Shown one piece after another: positions 47,934 to 61,127 of a DNA stretch of 64,000 bases. The stretch's first letter is position 1; each line of letters starts with the position of its first letter. The stretch is from Cerioporus squamosus. Its lineage: Eukaryota > Basidiomycota > Agaricomycetes > Polyporales > Polyporaceae. Where the stretch lies: the NCBI GenBank assembly GCA_022592435.1, contig JABYQS010000044.1, positions 176,059 through 240,058 of the forward strand, written 5' to 3'. The notes below the pieces were generated by a model. That model was not told the origin of the DNA and searched no databases. It saw nothing but the letters and a program-made list of their open reading frames with translations. The position numbers and the translations under genes were made by a program.

Positions 47934-48655
47934 CGTCACTAGGTTCGTTGATCCACTGACCACATGAACGGCCGCTTTATATGCACACTACGCAGGTCAT
48001 GAGAACTGTCCTTCGATGCTTCTCGGATGACTGCATGCTGGTCTCTATTGGATTCGCGAATAGAAGACCGGAGACCGAATCGAATTGTGAAATATCGCAT
48101 GACGGCACTCTGATGCAACGGAGGAGTGCAGGGTACAATGGGAACTAAAGAATTCAATGTAAGCCAAGTTTAGCTGAGTAATGCCGCCGACATACCTCTT
48201 CGCATACACATAAGCTGCTCCGTCATCGTATGCACGACGACAACGCCCGGAACTACCGAGCTACGGTGAGAAACCACGCTGCGCGAAGTCCACACGAGAC
48301 ATGCTCTTTCCATTGAGAGTCTTTGCGAGGGATACAGCGACGAAGGGGGCGTGCGAGGGATACATACACATACGAGCTTAGGTAACTTATGGCGAACCAT
48401 AAACAGATAACAAACGCGACACACAGCAGAACAAAAGATAGCGACGGAACATGGACGGAGGACCGGAGATCCCGGTCTAATGCGTACGATCAACATAGCG
48501 ACAGCGTAGAGAAGAAAGCTTCGAGCGCGTCCGAACCCAGCGAGAAGTCGTGAAAGCCATGAGAGAACAGGCAAAACTGAAAGTCCATCCGATTATCTGA
48601 GGGAAATGCATGTATGAGGGATCAGGCATGGTATGGTCCGGGTGCAATGTGGGGA
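47934..48655. other. Intergenic region between royal-jelly-like and RING-RRM genes
   Basis: About 720 bp with no recognised gene; it contains the royal-jelly-like promoter and the 3' flank of the next gene. Confidence 0.5.
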
Positions 48656-51382
48656 TCAATGTATGGCGGCCAGCCGCTGTGCTAGCGCTTCGACGACCAG
48701 CGGGTCGACGCCGAACTCTTTTGCGAGGTTGCCGACAGCGTCGAAGGCGAGGTTGGACGGAGAACGTGCTCCACGTCCGCTTCGGGTTGACTGTCGGCTG
48801 CTTGTCGCGGAACCTCGCGAACGAGGAGACAGGGGAGGTGAGGAGGTAGCCTGTGGGACTGTCGCCTCAAGGAGATCTGATAGCTTGCCCATCTGCTCGG
48901 ACGTGAATGCTGCAAGAAACTGGTTGAGTATAGGACGCGGCAGCGGATGAGTAGTCAATGGCTCACCTTGGCAGTCCAAGGCAGCGCGCACGATCTGCCT
49001 AAGTAGCGTAGCCCAGTCCGAGAGAGGGTTTTCCTCGATGCGCGCCATCAGAGTTTGCACCGCGGCTATGGACATGGGGTCAGTGAGGGAAGCAGAAACT
49101 CGTACTTCGAGAACGTACCATGGGTAATTTCTGTGGCGCAAACGTGAGTTCAGTTACGTGCAAAGCAAACACCCATGTAATGTCAACCCACCATATAGGG
49201 AATCTCGAAGGTTGCCAGACCAAAACACTCGACTGTCGTCGTCTGCGGGGAACTTCGACAAGATGCTGATCAAGGAGTAGAAGGGGAGCGATGGAACCTT
49301 GAGGAAATGACTCTGAAAATGCGCTTATGAGCATTCATTCGCCTGTTCGAGAAAGGAACATACATCCGGAGACTTGATGAGGTGCAAGAGGGAGTTAAGT
49401 TCGGTCTCGGAGATCAAACCGCGTTGGAGGGTGGAGATGACGTGCTCGTTGCTCAAGCCCGCGAGGGACGGCCGCGACCCATCGAAATTGCCCTGCCAGG
49501 CAGGGAAGAGCTAATGATAGAGCATGGAATTTAGATCTGGCTTGAAGAACCAACCGAACAGCACGTACAGCTCTCATGAGTTCCTCCTGGCTGCTCCTTG
49601 TGACCGTCACTCCGCGTGCACGCTTGCCCTTGCCAAGGACAGCGTTCTGTGAGGTACGCAAAGCGGCCTTGGCAGCGTCTTCATCGGCCATCTCGACGAA
49701 GGCATGACTCAGGGTCTTCCCCTTGCGGTCCAAGAGGACGTGAACACGCTCGACAGGGTGCTTCAACCAAGCAGCGATGGCTGGAGGCGTGATGTCCTAA
49801 CAACGTCTGCATGAGAGATGAGCTGAAGAGTAAAAAACGATTGCACGCACCCAAGGGACATTGTCGATGCGCAATACAACGCGTTCTGAAGCCTTGCCGC
49901 TGGTGAACGAGACATGGGGACTAGCGACGGGGGTAGAGGCTCCTTGTGCACGGTCCATGAACAACTCATCCTCGTCGAACAAGTTGAGGTCCACGACGCC
50001 CTTCCCGGTGAATCCGCTAGGCAACAACCCGATGCCACTGTCGAACTCCTCGATCTCACTGCACTCCTCGATGATCCGCTGCAACTTCGACTCCGCAGTA
50101 GCATGAGCGCCGATCTCCGGGCCGTTTTTGCAGAGGATGAAGTCATCCACCTTCGCGTGGCACATCGCGCACTCCATGTCCTTCTCCCCCACAATGTTGA
50201 GGGCGCTCGTAAGACACGTCGAGCACAGAGGGTGAGAACATGGCTTCAAGATCGCAAGCGAACCCTTGGCCAGACCACACACAGAGCAGTTGGACGCGGG
50301 CGCCTGCTCAGGCTGCGCAGGGGGGAAGTACTGTGGCGTCTCATAGAATGAGACCGGTTCGGAAAGATGCGAGATGGCAGACAGTGAGATGTTGGAGGTA
50401 TTGAATGGATCATGCAGCGAGAGCGGAAGAGTTTGGGAATGAGCCGGTGGAGAGAATGTCTTGGGGTATGGTGCGTAGTCGTCTTCGTCGATATTGTACA
50501 ATTCGGAAGTCTGGGGAGAACACACGGGCGCATATAGGCACCTGAGACAATGGAGCAAGATATAGAGGGCTTACCTGTTCAAATGCAGGGCGGCGGCGGG
50601 TATGGGCGGGGTCGGTGACGCTTCCTCGAAGGTGGTATGAGGGCTGCGGCGGGGGCGTGTTCAGAATACCAGCGGAGCGAATGGAACGGTTGGGGGTAGC
50701 CAGCTGTAGGTTCTCCATCACGGGAACAAGCGGCGCCTGAGCGTGCGAGAGGGCGCGGGCGCGACGCTGGCTAGACAGGAACGGGGCGGGGAGTAGGGCT
50801 ATGGACGACATTGTCAGATTGAGCATACTTGGAGACGAGGAAAGAGCACGCATACATTCATCAAACGAGGATGCGCTGAGGTCTCCGATGCTGCAGTCGT
50901 CGACTGTAGATGTACAGTGGTCAGTAGAGGCGCATATAGCCAGGTCCGAGGTGACTACGGGGGAAATGAGGCGGGCGCATACACTCACTGTGATACTTCG
51001 ACTCGTGCCCTGGCGCAACCTTGATGCCGTTCTCGTTCGCTCTCGTCCTCCAGTTCTGCGCGACGTCTGCGAGGCTCCGGTTGTGGGCGTGGGTGTGCGT
51101 GGGCACTTCAGGCGACAGCGAGAGGCTCAGGTTCCGCCGGCGAGCCATCGCTGCGGAGGCAGGTGTCGCAATGCTTGAGCCATTGGAAGAGAAGGATCGC
51201 AGGCTGAGGGGCGTGTAGGGAGTCGAGAAAGTCGTCGCTGGGGTGAACGGGGACGCGTAGCGCTGTGCTGTCGCCGAGTGATGCAGCGGCCGCTGCGGGG
51301 TCGTCGGGATGTGGTTTTGCTTGTTGCGGTAGACAACGGGGGACGTCGGGGCGGAGGCGGGTATCAAGGTCTGTTTGGTCAT
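48656..51382 (-). CDS. RING finger plus RRM protein
   Basis: The chosen start at 51382 gives MTKQTLIPASAPTSPVVYRN; an in-frame ATG at 51574 would add 64 low-complexity residues. The N-terminal third is Ser/Pro/Thr-rich. A C3HC4 RING follows: CSVCGLAKGSLAILKPCSHP, then LCSTC and ECAMC. After an acidic linker, SERVVLRIDNVPW begins an RRM fold continued by HVLLDRKGKTLSHAFVEMAD and EDAAKAALRTSQNAVLG. The C-terminal part is helical (SNEHVISTLQRGLISETELN, LMARIEENPLSDWATLLRQI) with a Ser/Arg-rich segment and ends LVVEALAQRLAAIH. RING plus RNA-binding suggests an RNA-linked E3 ubiquitin ligase, possibly in mRNA turnover, as for NOT4-type proteins, but it is not a NOT4 orthologue by layout. Single large genomic unit with several introns. 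Confidence 0.75.
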
Positions 51383-51743
51383 CGTGCTTGAGGTCGTGGT
51401 CGTCGTGGTCGCCGTGGAAGGAGGGAGAGAAAGAGAAACAGGTACAAAACGGTCACTGTGACGGAACGTGAAGGTGGTGTTTGATTCCGCGATTTGCCGT
51501 GCGAAACTGAACCTGAACCGCGTCGCGTCGACGCGATCCCGTGACGTCTGGCTTATGTAAGGAACGCGGTGCATGGTCTAGACTCCAGGACTTGGCCACA
51601 ACCTCCTAAAAGAGGGGGTCACAGACGTCCGGCTAGGTAGGTAAGATACATGGTGGAACGGTACGCTACAGCAGCTTATCTGCACGCCTTGATACTATCG
51701 TAAGTGCGAGGTACTGTATAAGGGTTAATGAAGCACGAAGCGT

Positions 51744-54700
51744 TCAGCTGTCGTCCCTCAGCTTCTTCAGGAAGGCGACGACGCCCTTCGCCACAGCCTC
51801 GCCCTTGGTGTCCCTCAGTACACTGCCCGACGGACTTGGATGTACTGATGGGCTGTCATCTTCCTCCTCATCTGCGCCCTCTCCCGAGCTCCGCGTTTCG
51901 GCCACCTTCCTCGACAAAGCGACGTAGAAGAGAGTGAAGTCCTGCGCGTGCTGGAGAAGTGTACCCAGCTTGCTGCGGTTGTCTGATCCAGGCAGGGCGT
52001 TGAGGAGGGTATGTTGATTCGCCGGAGAGCGCTCCATGAGCAGCCCAAACAACACCGCCATGTGCCCGCGAACAACTGTGTCGACCTCGTTTTGCGATTT
52101 CGCATAGTGCGTGTAAATGCGGGCTAGGCAGGCGAGAGCACCTGTGCGCGAAGGGCAGGTACAACCACGGAGGCAGCGCCGCTGGCCAGGACAATCGAAG
52201 TCCACAACTAGGCGTCATTGTTAGCGATGATCTCCGAAGCATACTCAAGCGCGACAACATACGGGTGTTGCCGATGACATGCCTGCCTTCGGGAGTCGCT
52301 TGCACGAGGTTCGTTAGGAGACCCAGTGCGAGACACAGTCGATCAAGACAGCGTGCAGCGTTGTCCAGCTCGTCTGAGTCCGCCTCCTCAGCGTCCGCCC
52401 GCTTTTCCAGCATACGTCGTTGGCGTTCAGCCATGATAACCAGGTGCACGATAGCAGGCATGCTCAGATCGTCCTCCAAAAGAGCACGGCACCACGGCAG
52501 GTCCTCGTGCGTCAAGTTGATCAGCACGCGAAGAGAGGATTCAACGCATCTAGCCGCTGGAGGTTGACGTCAGCTACTTGACCCGCACGTTCAGAGAAAA
52601 GCACTCGCCGGTTGCTCGATGTTCCTCGAGACTACCGTCTTGGAGAATAATGTTACAGCTGACGCACAGTGCCATGATGGCCTTGGCAAATCCATCTTCG
52701 CGGAGTGCGTCGAGCCTCTCCGCCTGAGCATCGGTCTCCTCTCCATATATGGCCCATGAACCGAGGAGGCACGAGTCTAGGAGCCTTAGGCAATTATCCA
52801 GGTGTAGTATCGACGGGGTGTCAATGTAAGAAGACGGTCCATGAGGCGGGAATAATGATAGACCAGAGACATAGGCATCAATGCGCGAAGGTAAGAGGTT
52901 GAGTTCGGATGTCAAACTCTGGATGAGCGATGGAAGATGAGAGAGCGTATGCGCGGTGGGCGATACGATGACCAACGCCTGTGATATCAACAGACGATTG
53001 GAGATCTACACCAAAAGTCAGTCCTTATCATATCTGCTTACACGCCGAGATACTCACTGGGTCTTCTTCATCGAAGATCCCGGACTTCTTTCGGACCAGC
53101 CTCTGAAGGCCACCTAACTTCGTACATAAGTATCAAGAAGAAACGTAGATTGCGCCGACCGACTTACCAGTGTCCCTTCAGCTTTGGAGATACCCGCCGC
53201 TCGCAGCTCTCCTGTTCCTGCGCTCGTAGATACTAACCATAGTGGATCGTTGGAATGCTCCAAGGTAGCGAGCATGCGGTGGAGGGTGGTAGCGAAGTCT
53301 GACTTGGAAGCCAGGTCCAGCAGGTCTGTGGGATCCCGTGCGACCAGCGCTGCATAAAACGCCAGGATGGAATCCAATACCTTCGCAAGAGAGTCAGAGA
53401 AAGGCCACGAGCACCATCAGCCAGGACGCACCTTATCCCCATCTCCTGCGCCAGCTTCCCTGAGGACTTCCCAAGCGCGACCGAGGAAGTCCGCTGCCTT
53501 CGCCCTGCGAGCGAAGTCGACATCACAGAGCTTGGTGACAATCTCCAGGGCACTAGGACGCGTCAGAATTCGAGAGTGAACAGATCTTCGACAAATGACC
53601 ACATACCTGCTCCTCCGGACACCTAGTGCACCCCTCGCTTCCAGACCCTCGAATAGGTATCCGACCTCATCGAGGAACCTCCTGGATTCTCCTTTACTCC
53701 GTAATTCCGTGATGCTCTTGAGGTCATTCATCATGCCATTGGGCAGCATTCGAATGGGCTCAGACTGCTTGGGCAACCCCTTCATCTTCCCTTTCCGCTT
53801 CGGTGAGGGGGACGCTAGCGGCGAAGGAGGCCTGGGGTCGTCTTCGGACGCGTCGACGCCCCACCGCTGTCTCAGCTCCGTGTAAGACTCTCGGATCTCG
53901 AAGTCGTCCTCTTGACTATCGGCGAACATTGCGCCGGGAGTATCAGCGAGCGATGCGTCCATCCCCATGGACGCTGCCTGAGACTGTGGCAGCGCGACAA
54001 GGAAAGAACGTGACTTCCCCGCGTACGTCCTCACGTTCGCGTTCGTGAGCGAAGGTCGGACTGGCGGGGAAGATATGTCATCAGAGGGCTTGGGCTTGGA
54101 CGGCGACTGGCTTTGAGCACGGGAAGAGGGAGACCCAACCGCGCTATCCGAGGTGAAAGCGCGGAGCTTCTTTGGAGTATGGTGGACGGAGCTGGGCTCT
54201 ACGCTACCCTGCTCGCTGGTACTGCTGATGCTGATAACACTGGACTCAGTCCGCGAACGACCGAGCATGCGGCGAGCAACGCCAACATGAGCTTTCGAGG
54301 AGGTCCGAGATGGACCAGCAGAACTGGGTGCACCGAACGCCGAGAAGATATCGGAGAAGTCCTTGGCAGGCTTCCGGGACGGAGACCGGGGACTGGTCTC
54401 AACAGCGGAGACCGTGATTGCACGTGCCAGTTTGGGCGGTGTTACTGGTAATGGAGAGGGCTCGGTAGACAGTATGGGAGTAGGTGTGCAGGTGGGCAAC
54501 CTCGGAGGAGTCGCTCGGTTACCTGTCAAGGACAATATGTCAATAGTGCACATTCTCCAGGACAATCGAAGCACGCGAAGATCTGACGGCCGGGCGCCAT
54601 AGAGAAAGCAACCACAACTAGGAAGGGCACATTGCGTAACGGCTTGGCTCCAGGGCGTGAACAGAGACTGCAGAGAGGTCTCAACCTCAGAGGAAATACG

Positions 54701-54896
54701 TACCCGCGCCATTCCCAACTTTTCCATTGACCGGGCCCGTATGAGAGGCTTCATGTGGCGTTACGACCTCAACCTCTATCTTCTGCCGCTTCCTAGGCCT
54801 GACCGGTGTCTGTTCCGGGGACAGTGGCTCGTCCTGTCCAGTCTCCGTTGGAAGTGACCGGCGTTGGTTCCGTTTGCGGCTGTAAGTGCGTTGCAT
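51744..54896 (-). CDS. WAPL: WAPL-domain cohesin release factor
   Basis: WAPL (Rad61/Wpl1) opens cohesin rings in the nucleus. The start at 54896 gives MQRTYSRKRNQRRSLPTETG. A long disordered, Ser/Pro-rich region follows, with FSDIFSAFG and repeated SP sites that suit phosphorylation. The helical WAPL domain begins around SITELRSKGESRRFLDEVGY with LFEGLEARGALGVRRSR. It continues in LEIVTKLCDVDFARRAKAAD, LDSILAFYAALVARDPTDLL and MLINLTHEDLPWCRALLEDD, and ends AKGVVAFLKKLRDDS. About 900 residues by exon sum (estimated), with introns through the 3' half. It is head-to-head with BIR1. Confidence 0.85.
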
Positions 54897-55188
54897 GGTA
54901 GAATACAGAGAATTAGGGTATCGAAGGTAGTTCAGTACGTCGTCACTAGAGCTTCAGATGTCGAGGACAGTCGTGGGCATTGGAAGGGTGGTCCAAGATG
55001 GTTTTGCCGGAGTCGGAGGCCCAACGACCAGGGCCACCCGGCGATCGCGACTCGGGCGCTTCGCGTCCACCCCGTCGCGTCGGTCACGCCTAGCTACTCG
55101 TGACGAGGTCGCCGTCACACCGCGACACTTGGCCTGGAAGCTGTCCCGGTCTTTCGTCCCTCACCTCCACTGGTCTCTGCCAGCAGCG
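54897..55188. promoter_or_regulatory. Divergent promoter shared by WAPL and BIR1
   Basis: The two start codons are only 292 bp apart and point away from each other, so one stretch must serve both. Both proteins act on mitotic chromosomes, so shared timing is plausible. I see no clear TATA box. Confidence 0.55.
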
Positions 55189-58100
55189 ATGGAATACCTC
55201 CAAGCTCGCGTAGATTCGTTCAACAAGTCTAAGCGGTCAAAGGCTTCGTCTGCTAAGCATGCCTCGTCCTCCCCGAAGTGGCCTCACCCCTCGTCGTTCA
55301 AAGCCACCCCTCACAGTCTTGCAGAGGCAGGCTTCTACTTCGACCCTGACCCCGACAACCCGGACAATGTGACCTGCTTTATGTGCAAGAAGGGCGTAGC
55401 GGACTGGGCCCCGGAGGATGACCCGTTCTCCATACACTACGACAAGTGCGCCAAAACATGCGCTTGGGCAATGGTTAGATGTCAGAGGGGCGTAGGAGGA
55501 GAGAGGTACGCGTCGTTCAGAGTCTGGCTGCTTCGGTTGGCTACATGACCTACGTCAGCTACGATTTGTCGGATCCGACGCGTCATCCCACCAGCAAAGC
55601 CGTCGAGAAGGCCCGCCTAGAGACGTTCTCGAAGGTATCATGGCCGCACGACGCTGTCAAGAATCATGGTGCTAATTCCAAAGCTGTGAGTGTTGAGTCT
55701 TGCGTATATGCGCCATTATAGGCCCCAAGATCGCGCTGCGAACATAGGACACGGCGGACACGATCGTGTGGACCGCTCCATGGGGTGGTTCGTGCTCATA
55801 CCCATGTTCATCACGCAACCGAATCATTTCGAACCCCGTCTGTGGAACTACCCAACACAGACTCATAGAGGATTAGGATGGCTTCGGGTATCACGGCTGA
55901 GCTATGAACTGAGTAGGCCAGACCAAAGTGCTCTTGGAGGACCTTCTTTTACGCTATAGGGCATACTCTGGTCTTGACGAGAGCTGACGCGTTTCCTAGT
56001 TGGCCAAAGCTGGATTTATATGCAATTCTACCGAACCGGGAGATGACACCGCCCTCTGCCTCTACTGTAATCTCTCGCTCAGTGGATGGGACGAAGACGA
56101 CGATCCATTGTACGTGCCGTAACGATATATTGGAACCTGCTATTCTTACCATGAACCATTCAAAGCGAGGAGCACCTCAAGCGAGACAAGAAGAAGGGCA
56201 CCTCTTGTGCGTTCCTGCAAGCGTACGCTAGTAATTCGCTCGGCAAGTCCACCGCGAAACGCCCCACATCCAGGGCAGCACCGAAACCCCCGACAAGGTC
56301 CGCTTCACAAACCCTCAGAGGGGCTCCTGCGTCAGATGCGCCCGATGCGCCTATGGACACCGAAGACGAGCTTGCGGTCATCCCTTCTGACGCCTCCGCC
56401 CCTGCTCGACCATCGAGCGGCCGACAGAGCAAAGCTAGTTCTGCGCGCACATCATCGGTCACGGCCAAGACCCCGGCTTCACGACGATCCACTCGAGGGA
56501 CAAGTACTACCGGAAAAACCCCTGGGAGCAGGACGGTTAGCTCAGACGTGGAGGAGACGGAGGGCGGGAGTGAGAGTGATGCTGGCAGGCGCGCTGGAAA
56601 GCCGAAGAGGAAGGCGGGCGGGAAGGCGAAGGCCCGTGTTTCTGCCATAGCGGAAGAAGAGGATGAGGCCGGAGTGGCGGCGGAGGCTGTCGATGACGAC
56701 GTAGTGATGCAGGAACCAGAGCCGGAGCAGGAGCAGGACCCGCCCAAGAAGAAGCGTGGTCGGCCGCCAAAGAGTGCTGCGAAACCAGCGCCTCAGTCGA
56801 AGGGAAAGAAAGCGGCGACAGCGGAAGAAGAGGCTGAAGACCCTGCGATGGAGACCGACGTCGAACAGGTGCCACCACCAGCAGCAAAGAAGACGCACAC
56901 GCGGACCCGATCGAAAGCGAACATCGAGTCGGAGGCGGAGGCGGCACCATCGAGTTCGAAGAGGACGCATACAAGGACTAAGTCCGGGTCCAAAGCGAAG
57001 GTCAAGGCAGAGGAGAATGAGGAAGAGCCTGTAGTCTCCGCTCCGGCGCCGAAGAAGAAAGGGAAACAAGTTGCAGCGAAGGCTGACGAAGTAGAGGAGG
57101 ACGAGGAGGAGAATGTGTCGGCGCTCCCGAAGAAGCCCAAGGGGAGGGTGGTCTCGAGGTCCAAGGTCAAGCCGGATCCACCGGTGTCGGACATGGACGA
57201 TGTCGAACCCTCGCAGAAGGAGGAGGGCAAGTCGCATTCCCGGACTGAGAGTGGGCGCAGTGCGGCGTCTCGCGGGGCCAAGCCTTCGCACGAGAGCAAG
57301 TCTTCGCTGTCAGAGGACGCTGGATATGCCACTGCAGAACCCCCACCCGATATCGATCAAATGGACGTCGACGAGCCATCTCCTCCTTCACCACAGCCGC
57401 CGAGGAAAGCAGAGGCCCCGGCACTCCCAAGGGCCGAACCTCGCGCGCGGACGGTTTCTCGTTCGACGCCTACCGACGGCGATGCCGGGAAGCGGCCAAG
57501 TCTCGCCACTAACGGTGCGGGTTCTTCGACCGGAGCGTCATCATCTCGACCATCTGTCGCGCGACCTCCTAGCAAACTGAACAAGGACTTGCTGCAGGTA
57601 ATCGAGATCGACTCGGACGGGGAAGAGACTGGCGCACACGGCCCTCCGGCGAAGGCCACAGCGAAGGGCAAAGCGCCTATGTCTCGGGCTGAGAGCACGA
57701 GCTCGGTCAAGGTTTTCAAGAAGCCCTCGAGTCAAGCTTCGAAGAAGAAGCTACAGGTCGAGGTCGTCGTCCCACCCCAGCCCGCCCGCCCGAAAGCAAT
57801 GGAGGTTGAGGCGGCAGACGTACACATGCAAGACCAGTCTCCGACGAGTCCAGTCCGTACCCAGCCCGTTGGGGGATCGTCGCCTAGTGCCATCACGAAG
57901 CCAGCACTCCCAGAACCGGGGACTCCTGTGTCGGCAGTTCATCGCTCGGCGTTCCCGTCTCCAGTTCGAGAGGACGACGCGCGGGCTCCCAGTCCCGAGG
58001 CGGAGGTCCTCGGCGCGGTGTCGAACTCGCCGCGCACATACCATCCATTCCTTGCTCAGGTGCCGATCGAGAAATTGGCAAGTCTCACTGAGGAGGAGAC

Positions 58101-58236
58101 GGAGATGACACTGGAGCAGTACATCCGGCGCGAGATGGGGATTCAGTACGCGCAGCTGAAGGCGGATGGCGAACGGCGCATCGACGAGTTCAAGCAGAAG
58201 GCGGCTGAGACGAAGAGGCTGATCGAGTCGTCATAG
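55189..58236 (+). CDS. BIR1: BIR1/survivin-like chromosomal passenger protein
   Basis: Two N-terminal BIR domains. BIR1: FKATPHSLAEAGFYFDPDPD, then CFMCKKGVADW ... HYDKCAKTC (C-x2-C, H, C ligands). BIR2, across introns: HPTSKAVEKARLETFSK, WPHDAVKNHGANSKALAKAG, then CLYCNLSLSGWDEDDDPFEE and H ... C. The intron at 55686-55999 is long for this window. A basic, Ser-rich disordered region follows, holding an AT-hook-like KKKRGRPPKSAAKP and several acidic and phospho-type stretches. The C-terminus is helical (EMTLEQYIRREMGIQYAQLK), resembling the region that binds INCENP in BIR1. Expected in the chromosomal passenger complex with Aurora kinase at the centromere. Start chosen at the first ATG before the first BIR domain. 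Confidence 0.9.
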
Positions 58237-58586
58237 AGGTCGAGGTGAAGATTGAGGTTGAGAGCAGTGCAGCTGGACTGGTCACAGGTGCGTTGTAAAC
58301 GATAATAATGTGTGTATGAACGACAACTTGAACTAACGCGAGATCAGGACATTATACAGTATTGTAGCTATAACCTATCCCCTTCGATCGCGCCGCAACA
58401 GTACATTCCACGCCCTGCATAGCACATACAATTGCGCAAGTCATATATCATCAAAAGCACCTGCCCAGCATGGGAGTTGTACGAAAATAGCGTGCGATGT
58501 CAAGTAGAAGATGTGGACCTGAGAGATTGGGTCGGATGAGTATTAAGTTCGGTAAAGGGAGAGACATGGAGACGAGTACTCACGAA

Positions 58587-60036
58587 TCAAGCGGCAGGAA
58601 CAACGATGGCGACCGGAGCGCGTCTCGTGGGCAGAGGCAGGGAGTTGCCCTTACGGGCGGGGTTAGCCATGAACGCCTTGCCAATCTTCTCGTTTGATGG
58701 GAAGTCCGGGATTTCCGCCAACTGGACGGGGTTCTGGGCATGGGTCTCCGGCGTGCATGGTCCACCGCTGTCTTCCCCAGAGCTGCAGCTGCAGTACGGA
58801 GACTCGGTGCTCGAGGTGCTCGACGAGGACTCGGAAGAGGAAGGCGAGATGCCTGCCGACGGGGCGATGACGAAGTTGCCATTCTCGTCCTCGAAGCGCA
58901 TGTTCATGATCGCCGACCTGACCCTGGTGTCCGACACCTGGGCGAGAATGGCGACGGCATCCTCGGCCCAGAGAACGGACTGGCAGCGGATGGCTTCCGC
59001 CGGGGGCTCCAAAGGAGGGAGCCTCGGCTTGTACGCGGCCGCAGCGCGCTTGAGGTAGTCGTCGCCCTTCGCGATGTCCTCCGGGCTCATGAAGAACGTG
59101 TCGACTTCGAGGATGAGCTTGCGGAGCTCGGGGATCGTGATACGGTCGGCTGGGTACGGCTCGAAGATCGCATCCAGGATGTTTTCGCATGCGATAGAGA
59201 TGGGCATTGTCTCGCGAAGGAAGCCAGGGTTCTCGAGGTATTGCTTGAAGAGCTTGTCACTGGTCATGGCGATGGCCCACGGGTTGCTGCCTGCGACAAT
59301 GTTGCAGAGGATGACACCGAGCGACCAGACGTCGCTCGCCTCCGTGGAGTAGGGCTCGTAACCGATCTCCTGGCCGATGCACTCTAGAGACGCGAGCAGG
59401 ACTCAGTGGGGTGGTTCTCATCCAACAGAACTGCAAGTACTCACCAGGGCTCATGTAGGTCGAGCTTCCGCACCCGAAGTTGTCGCTGACCTTCGTGGTC
59501 GTCGCGAGACCGAAGTCGGCAAGCCTGATTTGCGAGCCGTCCTCGTTCACCAGGACGTTGTCCGGCTTCAGGTCGCGGTGGTAGACGCCGTTCGCATGGC
59601 AATGGGCAACCGCGTCGAGGAGCTGCACGAAGACGCTCTTGACCAGCTCGTCGTTGCGGGCGTACAGGCGGCGCTCGACCAGCGCGTGGAGGAGGTCGCC
59701 CCCGGGGCAGTACTCGAGGACGATGTAGAAGAGCTCGTCGGTCTCGTAGTAGCCGTGGAGTTCACAGATGTTCGGGTGGCCGGAGACTTCGCCGTGCGCA
59801 CGGAGTTCCCGCTGCTGGAATCGCCAGGCGCGGGTGTGTGGCTGCGCCTTCTCCATGATCTTGACGGCGAACTGCTTCGGCTCGGGGCTGGTGTCCTTCT
59901 TGTCGATGGCGCGGAAGACGACACCGTATGCGCCCTGGCCGAGGTGCTCGACGAGCTGGAGGTCGCCGTCGGCGATCTTCATGCCGATGAAGCCGCTGAA
60001 GTCAGTACGAGAGCGGAATCCCGGTGAAGACGACAT
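58587..60036 (-). CDS. Ser/Thr protein kinase 1 (RAN1/PAT1-like)
   Basis: The start at 60036 gives MSSSPGFRSRTDFSGFIGMK. Kinase motifs in order: GQGAYGVVFRA (Gly loop), FAVKIMEKA (Lys), YHRDLKPDNVLVNEDG (catalytic loop), LADFGLATTT and MSPECIGQEIGYEPYS (activation segment, across one intron). ASDVWSLGVILCNIVAGSNP follows. After the kinase lobe a Ser-rich tail (SPSSSESSSSTSSTESPYCS) ends PVAIVVPAA. The layout fits small fungal kinases of the RAN1/PAT1 group, which control meiosis or nutrient response in yeasts; the assignment to that group is from overall style, not a search. Frame intact. It lies in tandem with the broken kinase 2. Confidence 0.85.
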
Positions 60037-61127
60037 GCTGATGGGTTGGGGTGGTAAGGGTGTAGACAATGCGTGAGCGAGGGTAGACGCGAAGTAATGC
60101 TTTGTCGGTAGACTGGCTACCGGGTGAATGGGGGAGGTGATGATGGGGAAGTACAACGAAATGGCACTGATCTTATAGAGTCCAGCGTCGGGTGAAGAGC
60201 TCGCGGGGGGTACGTCGGGGCTACCAAATCGGGTGGTACTTCATCGGGATCGTGGGGCGGAGACACGGACAGCCCTCCCGTGCACAGGTTTCGATACTTG
60301 CAGAAGCCATCGGTGCGCTATGTCCGTAGCCGGCGTGCACATAGGGAAGGTCGGTAGTCGGATGTGCAGCGGAGATGCGCTAAGCGGGCCTGCGTCCGCC
60401 TGTTAGAGGTGATCCATGCAGGCTGGTACCAAAGGAGGCAATCCCGACGGACTATTGGACTGCAGGGATGTCGTTTCGATTGCAATGGGACCGGATTGTA
60501 TCGTGATTGTCTGTAGCGCGAGGTATCGAATCAGTCCAGGGTTACAACGTGAACTAGATCGTGCAGCGCACCGATTCTGGTTATGATCGAGTCCGACGCA
60601 GCACTTATCGCCGGCCTAAGCTCCACTGCAGGATATCGAATTGGCCCAAGGAGCATGATGGGCACCCTGTCAACGGTTGTCCCGAGGCGCGACACAAACG
60701 TGACGTACTACATCACAATCGGGCCCAGTGAGGCAGCAGGTCGCAGAGCCCCGATGTGCATGGTCCTGGAAGCCAGTCAGAGCGCATTCCGCATATCCAG
60801 AAGGGCTGGACTTGCCGAACACGACAGTATATACCAATGCTTGAGAGTCTAACATGTTGGCGCAACTTGAGTAACGCGCACCGGCAAACTCCGAGCCGTT
60901 TCGTAGCCCCGTGTGCCAGCAAGAACTTCGACTACGACATGAAATGTGGAAAAAATTTCTAGCGATTTACTGCTCTTACTAGCAGCGTGACGTTAATATG
61001 ATCTAGACACTCTCGAGGAGATATTACGTTCCTTGATATTGTTAAAAAAAAGAAAGCGTAACATGTCACTTCTACCACACTATAGTACTCAATGGAATGA
61101 AGCCGCAGACACAAATGAAGGGGAAAG
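60037..61127. other. Intergenic region between the two kinases
   Basis: Nearly 1.1 kb without a recognised gene or repeat. Confidence 0.5.

Noticed and set aside
58740..59387. Long plus-strand frame opposite kinase 1
   Set aside because: Antisense shadow rich in Arg/Val/Leu/Asp from the GC-rich kinase; no domain of its own.
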